Assembly (NCBI GenBank): GCA_964543855.1
Contig: CAZJAD010000011.1
Coordinates: forward strand, 1-39,488
Source of the DNA: CAZJAD01 sp964543855
GTDB lineage: Bacteria; Electryoneota; RPQS01; DYHQ01
DNA: 39,488 nt
Direction of reading: 5' to 3'
In this document: positions 1 to 7,776 of the stretch, in pieces
How positions within the stretch are numbered: position 1 is the first letter of the stretch
Layout: every line of letters starts with the position of its first letter
Notes under the pieces: generated by a model
The model's input: only the letters and a program-made list of their open reading frames with translations
Database searches by the model: none
What the model was told of the DNA's origin: nothing
Translations under genes and position numbers: made by a program

Positions 1-405
1 ACAATACGGTTCCTGTCCGACCTGGACTGGCCCGGCAACGTGCGGCAACTCGCCTTTGCGGTCGAACGAGCCATGCTGCTGAGCCGCCACGAGGAGTTGA
101 CCCCGTCCGATTTCCACTTTCTGCAGACCGAGCTCGCAGGGATTTCGCAGGATTTGTCCGATCAAGTCGCACGCCAGCTCCAGAACCGGGTGGGCTCCCT
201 CTCTGGCAAAATCGAGCGCTGGGCACGTGTCTTGGCCAGGCAGGGACGGACCGGACTCTCCAACCGCGATATCGTCCGCGCCTTCGATGTGTCCGAGACC
301 GCCGCTCGCGACCGCCTGAAATTTCTGTGTGCCAAAGGCATCTTGGTGTCCAAAGGCGAGAAGCGCGGCCGCAAGTATTTCCTCAACCCGGAACTCTTCA
401 ATTGA
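1..405 (+). CDS. NtrC-type AAA+ transcriptional regulator, C-terminal part with winged helix (5' truncated)
   Basis: The reading frame is open from the first base and ends with TGA at 403-405. The first residues include the motif WPGNVRQL, followed by a helical stretch ending LTPSDF. This is the end of the AAA+ domain of bacterial enhancer-binding proteins that activate sigma-54 RNA polymerase. Instead of the usual short Fis-type helix-turn-helix, the remaining ~75 residues look like a winged helix: SNRDIVRAFDVSETAARDRL resembles helices 2 and 3, and GILVSKGEKRGRKYFL the wing. The ATPase core and any sensor domain lie outside the window. It is read towards the octaheme cytochrome gene 97 bases downstream, but I see no -24/-12 promoter in that gap, so a regulatory link is not shown. 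It could also be an AAA+ protein of this fold that does not contact sigma-54. Confidence 0.75.
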   Translation, partial: TIRFLSDLDWPGNVRQLAFAVERAMLLSRHEELTPSDFHFLQTELAGISQDLSDQVARQLQNRVGSLSGKIERWARVLARQGRTGLSNRDIVRAFDVSETAARDRLKFLCAKGILVSKGEKRGRKYFLNPELFN

Positions 406-502
406 GTTTCCAACGCTTGTCTGCGAAAATGAAGCTCGAAAAACGGGCATTACAGACAATTCCTCAGAGTGATCACTGACAATAAACTTGGAGTGATGTC
501 TC

Positions 503-1789
503 ATGACCCGATCTCCAAAAACAGACCATCCCAACATCTGCGCACGCATTGTCATCCACCGAATCACGATCCTCTTTCTGACCTGCCTGCTCTGCGTTTC
601 TGTCGCGGTGGCCCAGAAATGCGTGCAGTGCCACAAGAATGTCACCCCTTACATCGTTTCCGATTGGCAACTGAGCAAGCACAGTCAAAACGAGGTCGAC
701 TGTTCGGTCTGCCACGGTGACGAGCATTCGTCGGCAAAAGACACTCCCAAAGCCGGAATTCCAACACCCGAGATCTGTGCCGACTGTCACGAAACACAAG
801 TGAAGCAGTTCACTGCCGGCAAACATGCGCTGGCATGGGCGGCAATGAAAGCCATGCCGACGGCTCACTGGCAACCCATGGCGCTCATGGAAGGAATGAA
901 AGGCTGCGGGGGGTGCCACAAACTCGGCCTGAAGACCGAAGCGGAGATTGCTGAATTGAAAAAGGACGGCGCCGGATTCGGCGTCGCGTCGTGCGATGCT
1001 TGCCATACACGCCACATCTTCTCCGTTAAAGAAGCCGTCGAGCCGCAGGCTTGCCAGACATGCCACATGGGGTTCGACCATCCCCAGTGGGAGATGTATG
1101 CGTCCTCCAAACACGGCGTGCGGCATTTGCTCAAGCAGAGCAAGACGCTTCCCGAGACGGTCGCCGCTCCCACCTGTCAGACTTGCCACATGAAGGAAGG
1201 AAACCACGCGGTTCGGACGGCGTGGGGATTTCTCGCCGTGAGGCTGCCGATGCCGGAAGACAAACAGTGGGCCACCGACCGCGCGACAATCCTCCAGGCC
1301 CTGGGGGTGCTGGATCCCAGCGGTAATCCCACCGGCCGCCTGGATGTCGTTAAGCAAGCCGACCTGGCCCGACTCACTCAGGAAGACTGGCAGCAAGAAC
1401 GCGACAAAATGTTGAAAACCTGCGGTCAGTGCCATTCCTCGGCTTTTGCGAAAGGCGAACTCGAAAAAGGCGACGAAATGATTCGACAGGCCGACCATCT
1501 GATGGCCGAAGCGATTCGCACGGTCGCCGCCCTCTATGATGAAGGCACACTGGTGAAACCGGCAAATTACGCCTACAACTTTCCCGATTTGCTGGCCTTC
1601 CATGACGCGCCGACACTGATTGAGCAGACTCTGTTCGTAATGTTCCTCGAACATCGAATGCGGACCTTCCAGGGAACCTTCCACGCCAATCCCGACTACG
1701 CCCTCTGGTACGGCTGGAGCGAATTGCAGCGAGACCTTTCCGAAATCAAGTCAAGGGCCGCCGAACTGCGGGAGGTTGAAGGCAAATAG
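503..1789 (+). CDS. Octaheme cytochrome c, hydroxylamine oxidoreductase (HAO) family
   Basis: The protein has 428 residues. An N-terminal hydrophobic signal segment (about residues 18-37) indicates export to the periplasm. Eight CxxCH heme sites start at C40, C67, C92, C135, C164, C184, C225 and C307, matching the octaheme HAO family in number. The C-terminal helical region also fits, with CGQCHSSAFAKG and, near residues 388-410, FQGTFHANPDYALWYGW. Family members oxidise hydroxylamine or hydrazine, or reduce nitrite or hydroxylamine to ammonium. The direction cannot be told here, because it depends on the cross-linking tyrosine of the catalytic heme, which needs an alignment; Y399 and Y403 lie in the likely region. 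No quinol dehydrogenase or tetraheme partner is adjacent, so its electron partner is unknown. GGAG at 490-493 lies 9 bases before the ATG. System II maturation proteins (ResB, ResA-like) are encoded further along. Confidence 0.88.
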   Translation: MTRSPKTDHPNICARIVIHRITILFLTCLLCVSVAVAQKCVQCHKNVTPYIVSDWQLSKHSQNEVDCSVCHGDEHSSAKDTPKAGIPTPEICADCHETQVKQFTAGKHALAWAAMKAMPTAHWQPMALMEGMKGCGGCHKLGLKTEAEIAELKKDGAGFGVASCDACHTRHIFSVKEAVEPQACQTCHMGFDHPQWEMYASSKHGVRHLLKQSKTLPETVAAPTCQTCHMKEGNHAVRTAWGFLAVRLPMPEDKQWATDRATILQALGVLDPSGNPTGRLDVVKQADLARLTQEDWQQERDKMLKTCGQCHSSAFAKGELEKGDEMIRQADHLMAEAIRTVAALYDEGTLVKPANYAYNFPDLLAFHDAPTLIEQTLFVMFLEHRMRTFQGTFHANPDYALWYGWSELQRDLSEIKSRAAELREVEGK

Positions 1790-1892
1790 AGCGCGGAAAA
1801 CGACTTAGGAAAATGTTGCGAACGACGCAAACGGATGGCGTTGCTGAAACAGCATGGGCCTCGGGACTGACCGAAAGGGCGTCCCAGCCGGC

Positions 1893-2023
1893 GGGGTTTC
1901 ACTTGATTTTCAAGGTTTTATTTGCGAAATTGGTGTTTTAAGGCCTTGGCAGGCCAGCCCCGAAAGCGGATGTCACAGGCCGCAGCCGTTCTGCCTTCTT
2001 TTGGCATAATCAAGTGAAATCCC
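1893..2023 (+). promoter_or_regulatory. hisS leader with 16-bp long-range stem ending at the start codon
   Basis: Bases 1893-1908 pair with 2008-2023 as a continuous 16-bp stem with one G-U wobble (1896 with 2020). The core 12 bases (TTTCACTTGATT and AATCAAGTGAAA) are perfectly complementary. The 3' arm ends at the base just before the hisS ATG at 2024, and about 99 bases lie in the loop. No clear Shine-Dalgarno sequence exists outside the stem, so pairing would bury the whole ribosome entry region. I see no T-box sequence and no His-rich leader peptide. Translational control of hisS is an inference from the geometry; DNA-level dyad symmetry is the alternative. Confidence 0.55.
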
Positions 2024-3331
2024 ATGGTTCAGGCGCGCACATTTCGGGGGACGCGTGATTTCCTCCCGTCCGAGCTCATCGGACGCCGCCGGATTCAGGA
2101 AATCATCGAAAATACTTACCAGCGCTACGGATTCCAGCCTCTGGAAACCCCGGCCATCGAGTATTTCGATGTCCTGACCGGCAAATCGGGCGAAACCGAC
2201 AAGCTCATCTATAAGCTGGAGCACAAGGGCGACGCGCTCGGTCTGCGCTACGACCTCACCGTGCCGCTCGCCCGCGTCGTCGCGCAATATAAAGAGCTGC
2301 CGCGCCCGTTCAAACGCTATCAGATTCAACCCGTCTGGCGTGCCGACCGCCCGCAACTGAAACAAGGCCGTTTCCGGGAATTCGTTCAGTGCGACGCCGA
2401 CATCGTGGGCACGGCATCGCTCTTGGCCGATGCAGAAATCGTCGCCTTGACCGATGAAATCCTGACATCGTTGGGGTTCGACGGATTCATCATCCGGCTC
2501 TCGTCCAGGAAGCTGCTGCGCGGCATGGCTTCCCTCGTGTGCGGCGACGAAGAGCGTGTTTTTTCGCTGTGCCGTTGTGTTGACAAACTGGACAGGATCG
2601 GATGGGATGGAGTCAGGAACGAACTGACTGAGGCCGGTTTCGACGCTGGCACCAGTGCTCGCGTAGAAAGCGTCTGCGGCCTCTGGGACGGAGGCCCCGA
2701 TTGGGCGGCCACAGACAAAGCTCTGAAGGGCATTGACATCGGCCTCGAGGGCGTGCGGGAAGTGCGTGAGGTCTATGAGCGCTCGATTCAGCTCGGCGTC
2801 GAACCTCGCCGTTTGAAGCCGGACCTGACGCTTGCACGAGGCCTCGACTACTACACCGGGCCGATTTACGAAACCGTTCTGCCGGATCGGCCGCACATCG
2901 GATCGCTCTCAGGCGGCGGTCGCTACGATGGCCTCGTGGCGACCCTGTCTCGCGAGAATGTGCCGGCGACAGGCACGACCTTGGGTCTGGATCGCATCCA
3001 GACCGCGATGACCGAAATCGGCATCTTCCCCGAAGCGGCAAGTCTGACTCAGGTGCTCATCGCCCAGTTTGGTGACGAAGGACTTCCAGCGGCGCTCGCT
3101 CTGGCGGCACGCCTGCGCAAAGCCGATTTTAATGTCGAAGTGTGGTACGAAGCTGATCGCCTGAAAAAGCAATTCGCCTACGCCGACCGTCAGAAAATCC
3201 CGTTCGTCATCGTTCTGGGTCCCGACGAACGCGCCGCCGGAAAGGTAACCGTCAAATCCCTCGCCACCGGCGAGCAGAAAGCCATTCACGAAACGGAGCT
3301 TGTAGGCTTTTTGAATGCGGCCATGGCGTGA
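2024..3331 (+). CDS. hisS: Histidyl-tRNA synthetase
   Basis: This class II aminoacyl-tRNA synthetase charges tRNA-His with histidine in the cytoplasm. At 435 residues it is normal length. The N-terminus (FRGTRDFLP) is typical. Motif 2 lies around WRADRPQLKQGRFREFVQCD, the histidine-specific motif is LARGLDYYTGPIYE, and motif 3 is GGGRYDGLV. The last ~100 residues form the anticodon-binding domain, starting near VLIAQFGDE. Start: ATG at 2024, placed by the conserved N-terminus; no convincing ribosome binding site precedes it, and a long-range stem covers this region. The gene stands alone, between the octaheme cytochrome and a lipoprotein gene. Confidence 0.97.
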   Translation: MVQARTFRGTRDFLPSELIGRRRIQEIIENTYQRYGFQPLETPAIEYFDVLTGKSGETDKLIYKLEHKGDALGLRYDLTVPLARVVAQYKELPRPFKRYQIQPVWRADRPQLKQGRFREFVQCDADIVGTASLLADAEIVALTDEILTSLGFDGFIIRLSSRKLLRGMASLVCGDEERVFSLCRCVDKLDRIGWDGVRNELTEAGFDAGTSARVESVCGLWDGGPDWAATDKALKGIDIGLEGVREVREVYERSIQLGVEPRRLKPDLTLARGLDYYTGPIYETVLPDRPHIGSLSGGGRYDGLVATLSRENVPATGTTLGLDRIQTAMTEIGIFPEAASLTQVLIAQFGDEGLPAALALAARLRKADFNVEVWYEADRLKKQFAYADRQKIPFVIVLGPDERAAGKVTVKSLATGEQKAIHETELVGFLNAAMA

Positions 3332-3442
3332 CTCATCGAATCGCCAACGATCATTGGCCGTCGATTGACAAGTTAGATCGAGAGAAGAGACTCTGAATCT
3401 GCGATAAGCTTGAGACAAACCTGCCTGATAGGAGGGCCTATT

Positions 3443-4831
3443 ATGAAGAAATCAAAAATCTCTTTCTCACTCCTCGTGGCCATGTTGGCCATGGGAATGC
3501 TCATCCTAACCGGATGTCCCAAGGACGAGGACGAGGAGCCGCCTCCTCCGCCCCCCCTCGATGAAGGAGACTATCAGGCCTCGGGTTCGTTTACCTCGGA
3601 AACAGAGGGGACCGTTGAAACCACAAGCGGCGCCAGTATTACCGTACCCCTCGGCGCAGTTCCCCTGACGATCAGCGGCGAAACGGGTACGATGGTCTTC
3701 TCTATCGAGCGCGACACCGTCCTGCAAGTCACGCCCCCATCGGGCCACTCGCTGGTTTCGGATGTCTATCGTTTTGGCCCGGACGGATTTGTCTTGGCCG
3801 CACCGGTGCAAGTCGCGATTCCCGTGTCGGAAACCTACGAAGCTGGAGAAGTGACAATATATCGGATAAACCCGACAACCGGCGACTACGAACCTTACGG
3901 CGGTGTCTACGATGAGGAGACCGGCACCGTCACGACGCAGACTTACGAACTCTCGGGTTGGTTCATCATGACGCCCAATAGCTGGGAGCCCACCGATTGG
4001 GGTTGCGTCCATTTTGTAAACAACAGTTATGTTTGGATAGGTGTTTGCATCACCATCTATGATTTGGAATACCCGGAACTCGACCTGCAATATATGGACG
4101 AAGATCTGGGTTGCTACATGGCTCCTGCCAATCACGGACCCGGAATCTCCGACCATGTCCATTGGCGAGTTCCACAGGGTCGCTATCAGATTTGCGTTCA
4201 ATCTCATCTGAACGATCCGAACTCTCCATTCATGTACGGGAGTTACTTGGACACTCTCATCATCGAAAATCCCTTCAATCTATCGTATCCGACCTGCGGG
4301 GACCGCTCGATTGGGGCCAACTGGCCGCCCATCCCTCCGGATACGGGCCTGTGCGTCTGTACGCCCATCCCCACGCCTCCCGTGGGAACAGGCGATGTTC
4401 AGGTCAGTCTGACGTGGTTCAACCAACAGCCGATAGATCTCGACCTCTGGGTCATGGATCCCGATTCGGAGATATGTGCCTACTGGAATACAGTAACCGC
4501 ATCCGGAGGCGAACTCGACCGGGACAACCTCTGTGGCGAGACCTACATCAACGGCCGTCCTGAAAATATCTTCTGGTCGGATGCCCCTACCGGGGAATAC
4601 ACTGTCTTTGTTGATTGGTATTGGGACTGTGGCAACGATATAACATCGCAGAGCTACAATGTGCGTGTCTATGCCAACGCCCAGGCTCAGACCTACAGCG
4701 GAACCATCTTGCCCGATGAAATGATCGAAGTGACTCGATTCACCGTGACGGGTCCCACGGTGATATTCGGCCCCTTCGTCGGAACTCCACGGGATACTAA
4801 AGGCATTCCTCGACCGAAAAAGGAAAGCTAA
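3443..4831 (+). CDS. Lipoprotein with ZU5-like and DUF2135 (YfaP)-like domains
   Basis: The protein has 462 residues. Start: the ATG at 3443, 6 bases after GGAGGG (3431-3436). The signal peptide ends in the lipobox LTGC, so the mature protein is lipid-anchored. An acidic and proline-rich linker follows (DEDEEPPPPPP). Residues ~45-175 resemble a ZU5 domain: a glycine-rich start, SITVPLGAV, then YRFGPDGFVLAAPVQVAIPV. Residues ~315-445 resemble DUF2135/YfaP, with the signature LDLWVMDPDS, then GRPENIFWSDAPTGEYTVFV. Both are beta-sandwich modules found in secreted or surface proteins. The function is unknown; surface binding or adhesion is only a guess. It is a single gene between hisS and miaB and is followed immediately by a palindromic repeat. 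Confidence 0.75.
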   Translation: MKKSKISFSLLVAMLAMGMLILTGCPKDEDEEPPPPPPLDEGDYQASGSFTSETEGTVETTSGASITVPLGAVPLTISGETGTMVFSIERDTVLQVTPPSGHSLVSDVYRFGPDGFVLAAPVQVAIPVSETYEAGEVTIYRINPTTGDYEPYGGVYDEETGTVTTQTYELSGWFIMTPNSWEPTDWGCVHFVNNSYVWIGVCITIYDLEYPELDLQYMDEDLGCYMAPANHGPGISDHVHWRVPQGRYQICVQSHLNDPNSPFMYGSYLDTLIIENPFNLSYPTCGDRSIGANWPPIPPDTGLCVCTPIPTPPVGTGDVQVSLTWFNQQPIDLDLWVMDPDSEICAYWNTVTASGGELDRDNLCGETYINGRPENIFWSDAPTGEYTVFVDWYWDCGNDITSQSYNVRVYANAQAQTYSGTILPDEMIEVTRFTVTGPTVIFGPFVGTPRDTKGIPRPKKES

Positions 4832-4832
4832 C

Positions 4833-4860
4833 CGCCGAGCCGGGCATGCAACCCGGCCGC
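4833..4860 (+). repeat. Palindromic repeat unit, GCCGAGC family
   Basis: The sequence reads CGCCGAGCCGGG, a short loop, then ACCCGGCCGC, starting one base after the lipoprotein stop. The arms CCGGG and CCCGG pair as a hairpin. It shares the opening CGCCGAGC and GC-rich palindromic core with copies at 14187, 32536 and 32595. Without a T run it is a weak terminator, although it could still stabilise the mRNA end. Confidence 0.55.
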
Positions 4861-4896
4861 AAAACAAGGTCACCGTTGTGGGTGTCCACACCCGCA

Positions 4897-6246
4897 ATGG
4901 CATCGATACCAGGGAACCGCGATTTGACCGAAAGATTGACAAGTGTTTACATCCAAACCTACGGCTGTCAGATGAATATCGCGGACAGCCGGACGGTGGA
5001 GACCATTCTGCTCGACGCAGGTTATCGACTCGTGGACACGCCCGAAGCCGCGAAGGTCATCTTGGTCAACACTTGCGCCGTGCGCGAATCAGCCCAGACC
5101 CGTGCTCTCGGTCAGATTTCGTCCCTCTCGCGCCTGAAAACGCAAAATGGCACTCGAGTCATCGGCGTTTTGGGATGTATCCCTCAGGAGATGAGGGAGG
5201 CGCTCGCTCACGAACGCCCCTTCCTTGACCTCGTGGTCGGGCCGGACGACTATCGGCAACTGCCGTATCTTATTGAAGAGCGACTCGCATCGCCTCCCGG
5301 AGAACCTGCTCGTATTGCTACGCTTCTGCGGCGAAGTGAACTTTACGATGACATCCCACCACATCACCGAGGCGGGGTGACGGCCTTTGTCACAATTACG
5401 CGCGGCTGTGACAAGTTCTGCTCCTATTGCGTGGTTCCGTACACGCGCGGGCGCGAACGGTCGCGGCCACTGCCTTCCATCGTCGCCGAAGCTGAGAAAC
5501 TGGTCGGCAAGGGCGCGCGGGAAATCATGCTCCTCGGCCAGAATGTGGACGCTTACGAATGGGAGGACAACGGATTTCCGGATTGCCTGAAAGCCGTCGC
5601 CTCAGTTGACGGCCTCGAGCGCGTGCGCTTCCTGACCTCGCATCCACAGGACACCGGACAGGATCTCTTCGATGTCATGGCAGCCGATGCGAAGATCTGC
5701 CCCTATCTGCACCTGCCGGTTCAGTCTGGCAGCAATCGAATCCTGGAGATGATGAATCGCGGCTACACCCGCGAACGCTATCTGGAGATCATTGGGGCAG
5801 CGAAACGCACTGTACCGGGTCTGGCTTTCTCGACAGACATCATCGTCGGTTTCCCGTCTGAAACCGAGCGCGATTTTGAAGAGACCCTCGACCTCGTCCA
5901 TCAGGTTCGTTTCGATACCGCTTTCATGTTCCGGTACTCGCCAAGGCCTCGCACAAAAGCGGCACGCCTGACCGACGATGTACCGGAGGCCGAAAAGATT
6001 CGCCGCCTCGAGAAGCTCATTTCTCTCCAGTTAAAAATCGGCCGAGAACAGAATCTCAAGCAATTGGGCCGTGTGGACGATGTTCTTATTGAAGGCATAT
6101 CGCCCAAGAATAACGATATGTGGATTGGACGCACCCCGGACCACCGACCGGTCGTCTTCTCGCAGAATGGGGAAATGCCAGGACAGGTCGTGGCGGTGAA
6201 GCTTGCCGAGCTGCGAGGGTTCACCTTCGTCGGCCTCCGCGCATAA
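4897..6246 (+). CDS. miaB: tRNA-2-methylthio-N6-dimethylallyladenosine synthase (MiaB)
   Basis: This radical-SAM methylthiotransferase adds the methylthio group to i6A37 of tRNAs reading UNN codons. The N-terminal UPF0004 domain starts VYIQTYGCQMN and supplies cysteines for the auxiliary 4Fe-4S cluster (C of YGCQMN, VNTCAVRE, LGCIPQ). The radical-SAM motif is CDKFCSYCVVPYTRGRERSR, with CxxxCxxC. A TRAM domain closes the protein, ending near GFTFVGL. I prefer the ATG at 4897 (449 residues). The earlier ATG at 4846 lies inside a palindromic repeat and would add 17 residues without homology. TTG at 4942 is a further possibility, just before the conserved VYIQTYG. The gene is followed closely by the lapA-like gene. 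Confidence 0.95.
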   Translation: MASIPGNRDLTERLTSVYIQTYGCQMNIADSRTVETILLDAGYRLVDTPEAAKVILVNTCAVRESAQTRALGQISSLSRLKTQNGTRVIGVLGCIPQEMREALAHERPFLDLVVGPDDYRQLPYLIEERLASPPGEPARIATLLRRSELYDDIPPHHRGGVTAFVTITRGCDKFCSYCVVPYTRGRERSRPLPSIVAEAEKLVGKGAREIMLLGQNVDAYEWEDNGFPDCLKAVASVDGLERVRFLTSHPQDTGQDLFDVMAADAKICPYLHLPVQSGSNRILEMMNRGYTRERYLEIIGAAKRTVPGLAFSTDIIVGFPSETERDFEETLDLVHQVRFDTAFMFRYSPRPRTKAARLTDDVPEAEKIRRLEKLISLQLKIGREQNLKQLGRVDDVLIEGISPKNNDMWIGRTPDHRPVVFSQNGEMPGQVVAVKLAELRGFTFVGLRA

Positions 6247-6284
6247 CAAATCTTGCCGCCCTTCGATATTGGGAGGATGTTCCT

Positions 6285-6620
6285 ATGTGGATTTTCCGTT
6301 GGCTAATTCTTATCATCGTTATTTTCCTGCTGGTAGGATTTCTGGCACAAAACAGTCAGGAACAGGTGTCGGTCAACATCTTCGGGTGGACCTCTCCGGT
6401 CTGGCCGCTGTCGTACATGCTCTTCTTGGCGGGTTTTGTAGGCTACGTGCTGTCTTTCCTGGTGGCGATCATCAATCAGGTCGGCCTGCGAAGCCAAATC
6501 GCTCAGCTTAAGCGACAGCACCGCCAGGTCCGCGAAGAGCTGGACCGCCTGCGCAACTTGGCCGTCGAAGAGGACTTCACACCTCCTTCGCAGCAGGCCG
6601 ATTACCCTGAACAGAACTGA
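6285..6620 (+). CDS. lapA: LapA-domain (DUF1049) inner-membrane protein
   Basis: This 111-residue protein has two hydrophobic segments (about residues 4-21 and 40-62), with QNSQEQVSVNIFGW between them. A C-terminal coiled coil follows (QIAQLKRQHRQVREELDRL). This is the layout of LapA/YciS-type proteins, which act with LapB in regulating lipopolysaccharide synthesis in Enterobacteria. The start is set by GGGAGG at 6271-6276 eight bases before the ATG; longer versions in the same frame run into miaB. The lapB-like gene follows after 11 bases, the same pair as in proteobacteria, which supports both calls. Confidence 0.85.
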   Translation: MWIFRWLILIIVIFLLVGFLAQNSQEQVSVNIFGWTSPVWPLSYMLFLAGFVGYVLSFLVAIINQVGLRSQIAQLKRQHRQVREELDRLRNLAVEEDFTPPSQQADYPEQN

Positions 6621-6631
6621 GGGGCCAAAGC

Positions 6632-7771
6632 ATGGATCCGGGACTTCTCCTATTCATTCTCCTTGTCCTCGTCGGCGCTGTAATCCTGTTCGCCTATCTC
6701 CAGCGGCGGGCAGGCCGGAAGGTCGCCATTCCGTCACCATACACGGACGCCCTCCACGCGCTCCTTTCGAATGACAAACCGCGTGCTCTGCAGAGACTGC
6801 GGGATACCGTCCAGCAAGACACGAACAACATCGACGCGTACATTCGTCTGGGCTATCTCCTCTTTGAAATGAACGATCAGGAGCGAGCACTCAAAGTTCA
6901 TCGGATGCTCGGGCTCCGCCTCGACCTGACAAATGCTCAGCGAATCGAAGTCTACCGCGCTTTGGCCAATGACTATGCGGCCCTCGGCGACATTCCCCGT
7001 GCTCTTGAATGCTTGGACCAGATCCTGCACATCTCCAAGCGTGATGTGGCCGCTCTCGCACAGAAGCAGGCCTTGCACGAAAAACAACAGGACTGGGCGG
7101 CCGCCTTTGAAACGGCGCAGAAGCTCCGAGCTTTGAACGGTGAGGTCTCGCCGAGGCACTTGGCGATTCTCAGGGCGCAGGAGGGCCTTCAGCTTGCGAA
7201 AAATGGCCGAGAGCGCGAAGGCCGCATCCGTTTCCGCGAAGCGGCAAGATTGGATTTGCGTTGCCCGGCACCCATCCTCTATTGGGGCGACTCCTACCTT
7301 CGTGAAGGCCGCATCGAGGACGCCGTCAACATCTGGAAGCGGCTGCTGGACCGAAATCCAGCCGATTCGTATCTGGTCTTCGAACGATTGGCGAACAATT
7401 TGTTTGAACTGGGACGCTTCAACGAAATCGAGCAAATCTACCGCGATGTTCTGCGCACATATCCCAAGAATGTCCACGCCTATGTCGCCCTGTCGAAGTT
7501 CTTGGAGAAACGGGGAGACCGGACCGAGGGAATTGCCGTGCTCGAAGACGGTCTCGACAAGAATCCTGAGAGCCTTTGGCTGCGACGACGCCTGCTCCGA
7601 ATCTACGGCGAACTCGGCGACATGGCGCGGCTTCTTGCCTTATCGAAAGACCTCCTCTCGCGAGTCATGAAAGAGGCCTACGAGTTCACTTGTTCGGAAT
7701 GCGGCTATGTTTCGCGCGGAGCTCTCTGGCACTGTCCCAAGTGCGGAGCCCTGGACAGCTTTGGAGTGTGA
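6632..7771 (+). CDS. lapB: LapB/YciM-type TPR protein with rubredoxin-like metal site
   Basis: The protein has 379 residues. An N-terminal membrane anchor (about residues 3-24) is followed by a chain of tetratricopeptide repeats spanning about residues 40-340. The C-terminus is a rubredoxin-like zinc or iron knuckle, with CSECG and, 12 residues on, CPKCG. The order anchor, TPR, rubredoxin knuckle is that of LapB, which controls LpxC turnover and so LPS synthesis in E. coli. Whether it does so here depends on this lineage making LPS with LpxC, which the window does not show. It lies 11 bases downstream of the lapA-like gene and 5 bases before the SPOR gene, probably in one operon. Confidence 0.87.
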   Translation: MDPGLLLFILLVLVGAVILFAYLQRRAGRKVAIPSPYTDALHALLSNDKPRALQRLRDTVQQDTNNIDAYIRLGYLLFEMNDQERALKVHRMLGLRLDLTNAQRIEVYRALANDYAALGDIPRALECLDQILHISKRDVAALAQKQALHEKQQDWAAAFETAQKLRALNGEVSPRHLAILRAQEGLQLAKNGREREGRIRFREAARLDLRCPAPILYWGDSYLREGRIEDAVNIWKRLLDRNPADSYLVFERLANNLFELGRFNEIEQIYRDVLRTYPKNVHAYVALSKFLEKRGDRTEGIAVLEDGLDKNPESLWLRRRLLRIYGELGDMARLLALSKDLLSRVMKEAYEFTCSECGYVSRGALWHCPKCGALDSFGV

Positions 7772-7776
7772 GAATC

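Noticed and set aside
406..502. Possible -24/-12 (sigma-54) promoter before the octaheme cytochrome
   Set aside because: I looked for a GG-N10-GC pair with TGGCAC/TTGCA context and found none, so the neighbouring AAA+ regulator cannot be tied to this gene from sequence.
473..1684. 403-codon open frame antisense to the octaheme cytochrome
   Set aside because: It mirrors a gene with eight clear heme sites; long antisense frames are common in GC-rich coding DNA, and its protein shows no recognisable motif.
1893..2023. T-box riboswitch in the hisS leader
   Set aside because: The conserved T-box sequence and an antiterminator/terminator pair are not visible; the observed stem has a different form.
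1973..2896. 307-codon open frame antisense to hisS
   Set aside because: The plus strand carries all HisRS motifs; the antisense product has no family features.
3365..3393. Promoter before the ZU5-like lipoprotein gene
   Set aside because: TTGACA is present at 3365 but no acceptable -10 box lies 16-18 bases downstream.
4846..4896. Earlier ATG start for miaB
   Set aside because: It falls inside a palindromic repeat and adds residues with no match to the conserved N-terminus.
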